The notes under the pieces are model-generated. The model searched no databases, was not told the DNA's origin, and was given only the letters and a program-made list of their open reading frames with translations. Source: Branchiibius hedensis (lineage in GTDB: Bacteria; Actinomycetota; Actinomycetes; Actinomycetales; Dermatophilaceae). From it: a DNA stretch of 64,000 bases. The translations under genes were made by a program, and so were the position numbers. Numbering within the stretch: position 1 is the stretch's first letter; every line of letters begins with the position of its first letter. The DNA lies in the NCBI RefSeq assembly GCF_900108585.1, contig NZ_UESZ01000001.1, positions 1,736,001 through 1,800,000 of the forward strand, given 5' to 3'. Of the stretch, positions 34,662 through 41,430 are shown piece by piece.

Positions 34662-35393
34662 GTGAAGCAGGGTAAGGAGTCTGCGCCGGTACTTTCCCCG
34701 GACGTTTTGGCGCAGCGACTGAGCACCGCGACCGCCGTGGTCGGTGGCCACCGGGAAGCTGTGGCGATCCAGTTGACCGCGGTAGCCACTGGCGCGCTGT
34801 TCTTCGGCACCGGCCCGGACCTGGTTCGCCCCATGATGGCGTCCTTCTCGTCCGCGCCGGACACAGTCGCATTGGACGAACTGTGGACGGTGGCCGCATC
34901 ATCGGTGCCCTTCCTTCGCCAGCATCTGCCGCACCTGACTGGCTGGGCGGGACGCCCCGACGCCCAGGCCGCACTGGTCGCTCGGGCCTGTTTCACAGAG
35001 CTTGCTCAGGTAGATCTGATCGGGTCCGCCTCGGCCCACCAGGTCGGCGGCGAACTCCTCGGGCCGGTCTACAGCAGCCTGCGTTCCCCGAACTCGCAAC
35101 GCTCCAGCGGAGCGTTCTACACCCCAATGCACCTGGCCTCGTTGCTCGCCGAAATGAACCCGTTGGGCGAGGGCGAGACCTTCGCCGATCCAGCCTGCGG
35201 CGCCGGGGTTTTGCCGGTGGCTGCGGCGATCTCGATGCGCCGTCGCGGGCTGGATCCAGCCACCGTCACCTGGGTGCTGAATGACATCGACCCGGTCGCT
35301 GTCGCCTTGGCTGGCATCAACGCCCTGGTGCACAGCCTTGGCCCTCGGATCGTTCTGACGTGCTCGGACGGTCTCAGCAGGGATGTCGGTTGA
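34662..35393 (+). CDS. N6-adenine methylase-like protein lacking the catalytic NPPY motif
   Basis: The 243-residue protein ends with a type I HsdM-like SAM fold: SSGAFYTPMHLASLLAEMN (motif X), TFADPACGAGVLPVAAAISM (motif I) and WVLNDIDPVAVALAGINA (motif II). It stops after VLTCSDGLSRDVG, where NPPY/F would be expected, so the catalytic motif is absent. It may bind SAM and DNA without methylating, or work with another chain. The start is GTG 34662 by the box; ATG 34602, overlapping the previous stop, is an alternative. The stop shares one base with the rusA start. Confidence 0.7.
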   Translation: MKQGKESAPVLSPDVLAQRLSTATAVVGGHREAVAIQLTAVATGALFFGTGPDLVRPMMASFSSAPDTVALDELWTVAASSVPFLRQHLPHLTGWAGRPDAQAALVARACFTELAQVDLIGSASAHQVGGELLGPVYSSLRSPNSQRSSGAFYTPMHLASLLAEMNPLGEGETFADPACGAGVLPVAAAISMRRRGLDPATVTWVLNDIDPVAVALAGINALVHSLGPRIVLTCSDGLSRDVG

Positions 35394-35878
35394 TGGCCGA
35401 GTTTTCGTTTCGAGCCGTCGGGCATCCACGGCCACAGGGATCCAAGCGACACGTTGGCAAGGGCGTCCTGGTGGAATCTTCCGACGTCAAGACGTGGCGC
35501 AGCACCATCGTCGACGCTGCCGTCGAGGCACTCGCCGGGAGGCAGCCGTTCACTGGCGCCGTCATCGTTACCGCCAGATTCAGCTTCTGCCGACCCAAGT
35601 CGCACTACGGAACGGGCCGCAACCAGCACCGGCTGAGGCCCTCCGCCCCCGACTACTGCACCAGTCGTGCTATCGGAGACGCCGACAAGCTGGGGCGAGC
35701 CGTACTTGACGCCCTGACCGCAGCCAGGGTGTATATCGATGACTCCCAGGTCGTCCGCATCATCGCCGATAAGGGCTGGTGCGACCGCACGGTCCGGGAA
35801 GGCGCAACGATCGTCGTCACCCCTTTGGAAGCGGTCGATCAGCGCGCCGTGCCGGTGCAAGTCGATGGCGCGGCTTAA
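35393..35878 (+). CDS. rusA: RusA-family Holliday junction resolvase
   Basis: The 161-residue protein has the RusA pattern. An N-terminal GHPRPQGSKRHVGKG is followed by ARFSFCRPKSHYGTG, then DADKLGRAVLDALTAARVYIDDSQVVRI, which carries the clustered Asp residues that bind magnesium. A C-terminal strand, TIVVTPL, closes the fold. RusA proteins cut four-way junctions during phage or plasmid recombination. ATG 35393 is coupled to the preceding stop (TGATG). Its end overlaps the next small gene by 14 bases. Confidence 0.88.
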   Translation: MAEFSFRAVGHPRPQGSKRHVGKGVLVESSDVKTWRSTIVDAAVEALAGRQPFTGAVIVTARFSFCRPKSHYGTGRNQHRLRPSAPDYCTSRAIGDADKLGRAVLDALTAARVYIDDSQVVRIIADKGWCDRTVREGATIVVTPLEAVDQRAVPVQVDGAA

Positions 35879-36002
35879 AACGCAGTGGCGCAAAACTGCG
35901 ACGCCCGCCAACCAAACCGGCATGACCCATGGTTCGCCCCACCGCTTGATGCGGCCACCTGCCGGAATCCCACCCATGCCCTGGGCTGGTGAGCCGCGAT
36001 GA
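35865..36002 (+). CDS. Small basic protein, 45 aa, in the rusA operon
   Basis: ATG 35865 starts a frame overlapping the rusA end and finishing at TGA 36002, which overlaps the ATG of the next gene (ATGA). The product (MARLKTQWRKTATPANQTGM and a Pro/Arg-rich end) is basic and has no known domain. It fills what would otherwise be a 120-base gap in a tightly overlapped operon. That is the main reason to accept it. Confidence 0.5.
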   Translation: MARLKTQWRKTATPANQTGMTHGSPHRLMRPPAGIPPMPWAGEPR

Positions 36003-36331
36003 ACAAAGTTGATGCCACTGGCGCGATCCACGCCGCCGACGGGCGGTTCGCTGGCCACGTTGCTGGCGAGGCGGACGATATTTGCCTGGTCGACGTTCCT
36101 GAAATCGACGCAGCGACAGCGGAGGTCGAACGTTGCGCTCTTGATGCGGCCGGTGACCTGAACGTTGACTTGAACGCCGCCCGTGACGACGCGATCAAGC
36201 GACTCACCGACGCCGGCCTGGCACCTGACCAAGCACTCGACACCTGGGACGGCGCGCTACGCAACGCGTTCCGCGCCTTGGTGCCCAACGAACGTACCTC
36301 CGAGTCCGAAAGTATGAAGGTCTCCCGATGA
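35999..36331 (+). CDS. Hypothetical acidic helical protein, 110 aa
   Basis: This protein starts at ATG 35999 and ends at TGA 36331, overlapping the sortase-like gene by four bases (ATGA). It is rich in Asp and Ala, with helices such as VERCALDAAGDLNVDLNAARDDAIKRLTDAG, and ends in a Ser-rich tail. No domain is recognised. Both ends are translationally coupled to neighbours, so it belongs to the 34662-37203 operon. Confidence 0.6.
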   Translation: MNKVDATGAIHAADGRFAGHVAGEADDICLVDVPEIDAATAEVERCALDAAGDLNVDLNAARDDAIKRLTDAGLAPDQALDTWDGALRNAFRALVPNERTSESESMKVSR

Positions 36332-37203
36332 AGCGCTACCAGTCCATTCTGGGCGGTGCAGTAGGAGTGTGTTCGGTCGCGGCACTGTCCGCCTGCGGAC
36401 CCACCAGCAACATCAGCTCGCGGCCGGTCGTCACCACCGCGTCGCACAGCACCTCCTCGCCTGTGGTGGTTTCGAGCTCGGCCCGCACGACTGCCGGGGA
36501 CACGACCCCAATGACTGCCGACCCAACGAGCTCAGCGACCACGGTCACGCGCGTCCTGACACCGACACCCAGGTTGACATCGCAGGCCGAGCCGAGCGAG
36601 GTGTCCACTCCTGTGCCCAGCAGCGTGAAAGAACCCCCGGTTCCGAGCAATCCCACTGGGGCAGCGACTCAGGCGCCCACCGCCCAGACATCGGTCGTGG
36701 CTATCGGTAGCGCCCCAGCCGGGAGCAGCGGCGGCTTCGCCGTCATGAACGTCACCTCCGAACTGCCCAGGCTCGGTGCCAACCGGCTCTACGTGCCGAA
36801 GTTGGGGATCAACACGTCGATTGTCGCGGCACCGGTCAAGGCTGGAGCACTGGTCGTCCCCGGCGCGACGAAGGTGGGTCGGTGGACCGGCTCGGTTGGT
36901 TATGGCGCAAAGACCGGACGGGCTGTCATCGCGGGACACACCCTGTCTTACGGCCGGTACAAGGGCGCGTTGGCCCCGATTGCTCGTGCGACCAAGGGCA
37001 CGGTCATCTACGTCAGCGATTCTGCCGGAAGGGTCTACCGCTTCCTTGTGACCGTTCGCGCCGAGATGACGAAGTCTGCTCTACCGGCGGACGTGTTCTA
37101 TGGCCGCGACTCGATGAAGTTGGAACTGGTCACCTGCGGCGGAGTCATCCTGCGAGGCGGGCACCACAAAGACAACGTGGTGGTCACGGCTGTGCGGTTC
37201 TAA
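36328..37203 (+). CDS. Sortase-fold lipoprotein (class F-like)
   Basis: A lipoprotein signal (VCSVAALSAC, Cys23) is followed by a long Ser/Thr/Pro-rich stretch of about 110 residues. The sortase barrel comes last: LGANRLYVPKLGINTSIV, GRAVIAGHTLSYGRYKGAL with the catalytic His, LELVTCGG with the catalytic Cys, and a final VVTAVRF that may hold the Arg. This is the small class F-like barrel of actinobacteria, here lipid-anchored instead of TM-anchored, with a spacer suited to reach the wall. It could attach a conjugation surface protein or act as a transpeptidase with a new role. Confidence 0.8.
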   Translation: MKRYQSILGGAVGVCSVAALSACGPTSNISSRPVVTTASHSTSSPVVVSSSARTTAGDTTPMTADPTSSATTVTRVLTPTPRLTSQAEPSEVSTPVPSSVKEPPVPSNPTGAATQAPTAQTSVVAIGSAPAGSSGGFAVMNVTSELPRLGANRLYVPKLGINTSIVAAPVKAGALVVPGATKVGRWTGSVGYGAKTGRAVIAGHTLSYGRYKGALAPIARATKGTVIYVSDSAGRVYRFLVTVRAEMTKSALPADVFYGRDSMKLELVTCGGVILRGGHHKDNVVVTAVRF

Positions 37204-37387
37204 GCATCCTCCACATGTCCAGGTCTGCTTGGATCGCGGCGATCCGGGCCGACAGGTGGCCCCGGTAGTCGTTATCCAAGTCAGACCCTGCGTTGTCGAG
37301 GCGGCGTAGGTCACTTTGGGCAATGTTTAGTTCCGCGGTCAAAGCCGCGATGCGGACCTGCGCGACATCCAGGCTCACCGTTGTCAT
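37184..37387 (-). CDS. Small coiled-coil protein, 67 aa
   Basis: ATG 37387 is set by the start-associated box on the minus strand. The product is one long amphipathic helix (VRIAALTAELNIAQSDLRRL, then YRGHLSARIAAIQADLDMWRML), probably a coiled coil. Small proteins with this heptad pattern are frequent in actinophages near replication genes. It converges on the sortase gene and overlaps its last 20 bases. Confidence 0.6.
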   Translation of the reverse strand: MTTVSLDVAQVRIAALTAELNIAQSDLRRLDNAGSDLDNDYRGHLSARIAAIQADLDMWRMLRTAQP

Positions 37388-37393
37388 ACCTGG

Positions 37394-37403
37394 ACGGTGC
37401 GAC
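37394..37403 (-). promoter_or_regulatory. CGTCGCACCGT start-associated box, 37387 gene
   Basis: This is the left half of the palindrome, followed by ccaggt and ATG 37387. Confidence 0.65.
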
Positions 37404-37405
37404 GC

Positions 37406-37415
37406 GTCGCACCGT
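37406..37415 (+). promoter_or_regulatory. CGTCGCACCGT start-associated box, 37422 gene
   Basis: This is the right half of the palindrome, followed by ccaggt and ATG 37422. Confidence 0.65.
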
Positions 37416-37421
37416 CCAGGT

Positions 37422-37721
37422 ATGAACGCAACCCGGCACACGACACGTAAGGCCCACCGCAGCACCGGTTTACGCCCAGTCCCCGGTGGTGGCGTGAAAT
37501 GGTTCGTTCCGGGTCGGCGAAGTGCTGTTGCCGAGACCACCACCGCCACGTCGGACCTGGTTGTCGGCCTGGTGTACGCCGGCGCGAGTAGTTTCCGAAT
37601 GGTCGCTGAGGCAGTGCACTTCGACAATGACGCCATCGAGTTGTGCGCCGTCATGGCTCGCCACGGCGCGATCGACGCACCGCTGGAGGTGGACGGGCAT
37701 CATGTCCGTTTCGCCGAGTGA
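37422..37721 (+). CDS. Hypothetical protein, 99 aa
   Basis: ATG 37422 follows the palindrome half-box. The N-terminus is basic (NATRHTTRKAHRSTGLRP). The rest alternates short strands and helices (VVGLVYAGASSFRMVAEAVHFDNDAIELCAVMARHGAI) and ends VDGHHVRFAE. The pattern VAEAVHFDNDAIELCAVMARHGA resembles a helix-turn-helix with a short wing, but I would not name a family. A further boxed gene follows 21 bases later. Confidence 0.6.
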   Translation: MNATRHTTRKAHRSTGLRPVPGGGVKWFVPGRRSAVAETTTATSDLVVGLVYAGASSFRMVAEAVHFDNDAIELCAVMARHGAIDAPLEVDGHHVRFAE

Positions 37722-37726
37722 CGAGC

Positions 37727-37736
37727 GTCGCACCGT
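37727..37736 (+). promoter_or_regulatory. CGTCGCACCGT start-associated box, RNA ligase gene
   Basis: The box is followed by caactc and GTG 37743. The spacer has no AGG, unlike most copies. Confidence 0.6.
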
Positions 37737-37742
37737 CAACTC

Positions 37743-38789
37743 GTGAACGACTCCCGCGCACTTGCCACAGTTGCCGTCATCGGTGACCTGCAGCCGATTC
37801 CCGGCGCCGATCAGATCGAACGAGCGACCGTCCGTGGATGGCACGTTGTTGTCCGTAAAGGCCAGTTCGCCGCCGGACAGCGGGTCATCTACGTCGAAGT
37901 CGATGCGCTGCTGCCGATCAACGACCCGCGTTTCGCGTTCCTGGGTGCGCGCGGAACGAAAACCGTTGCACTGCCGGATGGTTCGAGCCTGGAAGGGCAT
38001 GTGCTGCGCACGGTGCGACTACGTGGCCAGGTGTCACAAGGGCTTGTGCTGTCGGAAGATGAGTCCGGGGTCGACCTGACGCAGGCCCCTGTCGGTTCTG
38101 ATCTGACCGACCTGCTCGGCATCGTCAAGTACGAGCCGCCGATCCCGGCGCACCTGGCAGGTCAAGTGGTCGGACCGTTCCCGGCGCAATTCGCCCCGAA
38201 AACTGATGCTGAGCGCGCACAGAACCTCACCGCTCACTGGGCTGCGTTGACTGTGCATCCGGCAGGCTGGATCGCGACGGAGAAGATCGACGGCAGTTCG
38301 GTGACAATCATTCGCGACCCGGACGACGGCCGTATCCGGTACTGCTCGCGCAACCTGGAGCTGCGTCCGACGCCGGAATTGTCCAGCCGGACCGTGGATG
38401 AGCGGATCGGCCTGAGTGCGGCGCTCGAACCCGGCATGGTGGTGCAGGCGGAGATCGCCGGGCCCGGGATCCAAGGCAATCCGTTACGGCTGCCCGACCT
38501 ACGGCTGTTCGTCTTCAACGTCTTGGACGCTCATCGCTGGTTCCTGCCCCGGTCTGCGTGGCCGCAAGTGGCGCTCGATCACGCTGCGCCACTACTGGAC
38601 CTGCCGTTCCCGGCCGGCACCGAAGAAGCGGTGGCCCAGGTGGACGGGTTGCGGTCGGCTGTCGGCCGCGACCGTGCTGCCGAGGGGGTCGTTTGGCACA
38701 CCGCCGACGGCCAGGGCCTGACGGTGCTAGATGGTCGCGACTGCTGGAAGGCGATCAACAACCGATACCTGTTGAAGCACGGAGGTTGA
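37743..38789 (+). CDS. RNA ligase, DRB0094-like family
   Basis: The 348-residue protein opens with an OB-like N-terminal domain (ATVAVIGDLQPIPGADQIERATV, RGWHVVVRKGQFAAGQRVIYVEVDALLP). The nucleotidyl-transferase core has GWIATEKIDGSSVTII, where Lys181 in KIDGSS is the AMP-accepting lysine. Later motifs include VVQAEIAGPGIQGNP and AEGVVWHTADG. This N-terminal domain with KIDGSS is the signature of the Deinococcus DRB0094 RNA ligase family, which seals nicked RNA. GTG 37743 is fixed by the box. It is followed after four bases by an ATP-grasp gene, which suggests a joint RNA or protein repair function. Confidence 0.87.
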   Translation: MNDSRALATVAVIGDLQPIPGADQIERATVRGWHVVVRKGQFAAGQRVIYVEVDALLPINDPRFAFLGARGTKTVALPDGSSLEGHVLRTVRLRGQVSQGLVLSEDESGVDLTQAPVGSDLTDLLGIVKYEPPIPAHLAGQVVGPFPAQFAPKTDAERAQNLTAHWAALTVHPAGWIATEKIDGSSVTIIRDPDDGRIRYCSRNLELRPTPELSSRTVDERIGLSAALEPGMVVQAEIAGPGIQGNPLRLPDLRLFVFNVLDAHRWFLPRSAWPQVALDHAAPLLDLPFPAGTEEAVAQVDGLRSAVGRDRAAEGVVWHTADGQGLTVLDGRDCWKAINNRYLLKHGG

Positions 38790-38793
38790 TGAG

Positions 38794-39762
38794 ATGCCGA
38801 CATTGCACGTCGTCACACACCAACGCTGGATCGCGGACGACTTCGCTGCCGCGCCCCCGGACGGCTGGCAGGTGCGCCACAGCAACGGGCTCGACGTCCC
38901 AGCCGTGGGTCCGGGTGACGCTTTGTGGGCTCCCATGGCCTGGGTTGCGCGAGCTTACCGGTCCGGGATGAGCCACCCGCTGGCTGCGCCAGCTCCCCTC
39001 CTGGCCGACCTGATCGCCCCGCACCACCTCAAACGGCCTCTCGTAACGATGACTCTGCGTGAGACGGAACGGATGACCGCGAAGCGGCCAGTGTTCGCCA
39101 AGCTGGCAATGATGAAACACGAGGGTCTACCGGCTCAGTGGTACGCCAATGTCTGTGAGTTCCGCTGCGCTGCGCAGAAACTTGGCGCTTCGGAGTCAAC
39201 GATGGTGTCGTTGTGCTGGGATCGGATGCACTGGTTGGCGGAGTACCGGCTATTCGTAGCAGGCGGACACGCAGTTGGCGCGAGTCGGTACCTAGTGCGC
39301 GACCCGGCGACCGGCGAACCGACGTTGTGGTCCGAGGAGCTCGACCAGGTCCCGGCGCCACAGGGCGAGCTCGCCGAAGCCATCGACTTCGGCGAGCAGG
39401 TACTGGTCGACCCTGTGGCGCGCCCATCGCTGAACGCATGCACGTTGGACGTCGGCTGGTCGCCCGACACTGGTTGGTCCGTGATCGAGGTGAACCCGGC
39501 ATGGTGTTCGGCGGTCTACGGCACCTCGATCGACGCCGCCTGGCGCTCCGTGCTCGACGCGAACTCGCCCGCGCCACAGAGTCTGTGGACACCTGATCCG
39601 TGGCTGCGAAAGATCGCAGGACGACAGACTCCGTTGTCGATCAGGACAGACGAGCCAGTCGCATGCGAGGCCACTCCTGCCAGGGGAGCCAGCCCCGATG
39701 AACGTAGAGCAGTGCTTGCATACGCAGGTCCGAGACTGACCCGTCGCACCGTCAGCAAATGA
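38794..39762 (+). CDS. ATP-grasp protein, DUF4343/R2K-like
   Basis: ATG 38794 has GGAGG eight bases upstream. The 322-residue protein has a short N-terminal domain, then KRPVFAKLAMMKHEGLPAQW, EYRLFVAGGHAVGASRYLV and GWSVIEVNPAWCSAVYG. This layout fits the divergent ATP-grasp families around DUF4343 (R2K clade): a basic ATP-contact strand, an E-x-R-x-F block and a late E-V-N metal-binding strand. Such proteins are predicted to ligate an amino group to a carboxylate on a protein or other substrate. Its target is unknown. Its stop overlaps the next start (ATGA). Confidence 0.72.
   Translation: MPTLHVVTHQRWIADDFAAAPPDGWQVRHSNGLDVPAVGPGDALWAPMAWVARAYRSGMSHPLAAPAPLLADLIAPHHLKRPLVTMTLRETERMTAKRPVFAKLAMMKHEGLPAQWYANVCEFRCAAQKLGASESTMVSLCWDRMHWLAEYRLFVAGGHAVGASRYLVRDPATGEPTLWSEELDQVPAPQGELAEAIDFGEQVLVDPVARPSLNACTLDVGWSPDTGWSVIEVNPAWCSAVYGTSIDAAWRSVLDANSPAPQSLWTPDPWLRKIAGRQTPLSIRTDEPVACEATPARGASPDERRAVLAYAGPRLTRRTVSK
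39743..39752 (+). promoter_or_regulatory. CGTCGCACCGT start-associated box, 39759 gene
   Basis: The box lies inside the end of the ATP-grasp gene, encoding its RRTV residues, and is followed by cagcaa and ATG 39759. Confidence 0.55.
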
Positions 39763-40052
39763 CAACGACTCTGACGGCTAGCCAGCTTGGACGCCAGCAC
39801 CACGGGCGACTCATCCGGATCCCGCACGGCGGTTGGACCGGGCACCGCGACATCGTCCTCATTGGGATCCGGCGCTGGGAGTTCGAGGGTGTCCAGCGGA
39901 CGGAACTTCTGGCTCTCGACGGCACTGGCCGCTGGGCTGGTGTCGCCCACAGCGTGGCCGCCGATGCGATGCTGACGATCCTGGAGGAGTCGCCGCGGAC
40001 ACGACGCCGGCCGAGACTTGTTGAGCGCAACTACCGGTCTGCGAGCCACTAG
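39759..40052 (+). CDS. Hypothetical protein, 97 aa
   Basis: This small protein has a basic beta-rich N-terminus (LGRQHHGRLIRIPHGGWTGHRDIVLIGIRRWEFEG) and a helical end. The first part could be a small barrel, as in phage proteins that bind nucleic acid, but no family is recognised. It overlaps the ATP-grasp stop by four bases and is followed two bases later by the Cys-containing 40055 gene, so these genes are one unit with the RNA ligase. Confidence 0.6.
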   Translation: MTTTLTASQLGRQHHGRLIRIPHGGWTGHRDIVLIGIRRWEFEGVQRTELLALDGTGRWAGVAHSVAADAMLTILEESPRTRRRPRLVERNYRSASH

Positions 40053-40054
40053 CC

Positions 40055-40351
40055 ATGACCGGCAACGCCTTCCGCGAAGGCAAGGTCCACGTCGTCGCCG
40101 ACAGGTGCGGTACGTGCATCTTCCGGCCGGGCGACCCGATGCGCTTGGCACCTGGCCGGGTCAAGGACATGGTAAACGCCGCGGTGTCGCAGGACTCCGC
40201 GATCATCTGCCACAGCTCCTTAGGTGGCCAGAACGCCGTCTGCCGTGGATTCTTCGACCGTTACGACACGACCCCGCTGCGGCTGGCTCGTGCCCTGCGC
40301 CTGGTGGAGTTCGACCAGCCTGCCAGCCTGGGCGGTCCCGTCGCACCATGA
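40055..40351 (+). CDS. Four-cysteine protein of a phage/plasmid type, 98 aa
   Basis: The protein contains RCGTCIFRPGDPMRLAPGR and later ICHSSLGGQNAVCRGFFD, giving the pattern CxxC...C...C of a small metal-binding fold. Proteins with this CGTCIFRPG...CH...AVCRGF layout are frequent in actinobacterial phages and mobile elements, with unknown function. It ends PVAP at a degenerate copy of the start-associated box (GTCGCACCATGA). The same frame stays open after this stop for 41 more codons and ends again in PVAP at the next box, 40475-40477. Confidence 0.7.
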   Translation: MTGNAFREGKVHVVADRCGTCIFRPGDPMRLAPGRVKDMVNAAVSQDSAIICHSSLGGQNAVCRGFFDRYDTTPLRLARALRLVEFDQPASLGGPVAP

Positions 40352-40465
40352 ACCTGGCTGGGCGGCGTCAAGCCGGAGGTTTGGAAGGTTGTCGCCGGCA
40401 AGGACGACTGGGGCGCAAGCCTTTCTACGCCCTGTAGCGGCGTACCTGCGCCGCCCAGCCCGCCC

Positions 40466-40475
40466 GTCGCACCGT
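40466..40475 (+). promoter_or_regulatory. CGTCGCACCGT start-associated box, DUF1643 remnant
   Basis: The box is followed by gaaggt and ATG 40482. Confidence 0.6.
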
Positions 40476-40481
40476 GAAGGT

Positions 40482-40736
40482 ATGACCTATTCCGATCACC
40501 CGCTGCACATTGTCGGAAGCCCGCGGGCCGCTGCGCTATGTGGACGGCATGATGTGCGGGTGACGGATGCGGTGTTGTCGCCGGACGGTCGATACCGGTA
40601 CCTGCTGACTCGCCGCTGGGCGGACGGGCCAGTCGCGACGTCAAGGGCTTGGTCGGTGACGCGGCGCACCGGCAGTTCCGCGACGCCTTCATCCACCGCT
40701 TCGAGAACGACCCGGCCACCGGCGCGCAGTCGCTAG
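40482..40736 (+). pseudogene. DUF1643 protein, truncated after about 45 residues
   Basis: The N-terminus (TDAVLSPDGRYRYLLTRRWADGP) matches the opening of DUF1643 proteins, which normally continue with a VMLNPSTAD block for another 100 residues. Here the family match stops at about 40,630 and the frame ends in Arg/Ser/Thr-rich nonsense at 40,736. The break is close to a 42-bp sequence repeated at 44,061, so loss of the 3' part probably happened with the arrival of the restriction-modification cassette. The 240 bases from 40,737 to 40,980 hold no intact gene. Confidence 0.6.
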
Positions 40737-40758
40737 TGCTCGGCCTGGTCCGTCGCGT
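40717..40758 (+). repeat. 42-bp direct repeat flanking the restriction-modification segment, left copy
   Basis: It matches 44061-44102 at 41 of 42 positions. On the minus strand it would encode the tail ATDQAEH and stop of the 44077 gene. Confidence 0.8.
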
Positions 40759-40964
40759 GGCTGGCGGCCCCGAGTGCGCTCCCTGGGTCTCCCGACGCGC
40801 CACCGCGACAGGCCGACAGGCCATGTTGGTGTTCGTCGCCCGCGGGTTCGCTGCTTCTGGTGTTCCTGCTCACGGGCCCCTCGGTGGCGAGGTTGCCTCA
40901 TCAGTGGTGGTGCGGCCTGCCGAGGGCAGTGCTTGCCGAACTCATCAGCTTTCGCGAATCGCCC

Positions 40965-40974
40965 GTCGCACCGT
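40965..40974 (+). promoter_or_regulatory. CGTCGCACCGT start-associated box, 40981 gene
   Basis: The box is followed by gaaggc and ATG 40981. Confidence 0.6.
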
Positions 40975-40980
40975 GAAGGC

Positions 40981-41430
40981 ATGACCACCACTACCCGGCT
41001 GCAGCAACACCGCGACCAGATCAGCGTACAGTGTTCGCACCTTGAAGGACTCCCGCCGCACCGGAACTCCGTGCTGTTGGCTCGCGAATGCCTTGGTCGT
41101 ACGGCCGAGATGACGCCGGACCGGCTGGCTCCGCTATTGGCGGCCCCAGATTGCATTCGGCTCGATTGGTTCGACACGCTGGAAGGATGCGGGCACACCC
41201 CGACCGAGGCCATTAGTGTCGGACCTGTGCCTGGCGCCCCGACCCTTGCTGTTGCCGTGGCGGGACACCGTCGTGCGCTCGCATGCGTGTTGTCCCCGGG
41301 CATGGTTGGCCTTGCTGGGCCGCACGTCGCCCCCATGTTTGACCACCCCCTCGCGCTCTTCGGAGGCACGATCGCCGACAACCGTGAAGGCTACTTGCAG
41401 CGCGCCCGCACGGGGCGGGCGGCGTCGTGA
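40981..41430 (+). CDS. Hypothetical protein, 149 aa
   Basis: ATG 40981 is fixed by the box. The product has a helical N-terminus (RLQQHRDQISVQCSHLEGLPPHRNSVLL) and a hydrophobic middle (PTLAVAVAGHRRALACVLSPGMVGLAG). I recognise no domain. Its stop overlaps the GTG of the methyltransferase gene (GTGA), so it is co-transcribed with the restriction-modification pair. It could be a host gene into which the pair was added or a small accessory protein. Confidence 0.55.
   Translation: MTTTTRLQQHRDQISVQCSHLEGLPPHRNSVLLARECLGRTAEMTPDRLAPLLAAPDCIRLDWFDTLEGCGHTPTEAISVGPVPGAPTLAVAVAGHRRALACVLSPGMVGLAGPHVAPMFDHPLALFGGTIADNREGYLQRARTGRAAS

Larger units (their letters stand above)
37385..37424. promoter_or_regulatory. 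Perfect 40-bp palindrome: two start-associated boxes head to head
   Basis: The two halves are CATACCTGGACGGTGCGACG and its exact reverse complement. Each outer end is the ATG of a gene running away from the centre, and each half contains one CGTCGCACCGT-N6-ATG unit. A symmetric protein dimer could bind here and control both genes, or the RNA could fold into a 20-base hairpin that includes the start. Confidence 0.85.

Noticed and set aside
37416-37421. AGG in the box spacers as an ordinary Shine-Dalgarno site
   Set aside because: It ends one base before the start codon, too close for normal ribosome pairing, and several spacers lack it.
38003-38012. A copy of ACGGTGCGAC inside the RNA ligase gene
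   Set aside because: It lies within conserved coding sequence with no start codon at the right distance, so it looks accidental.
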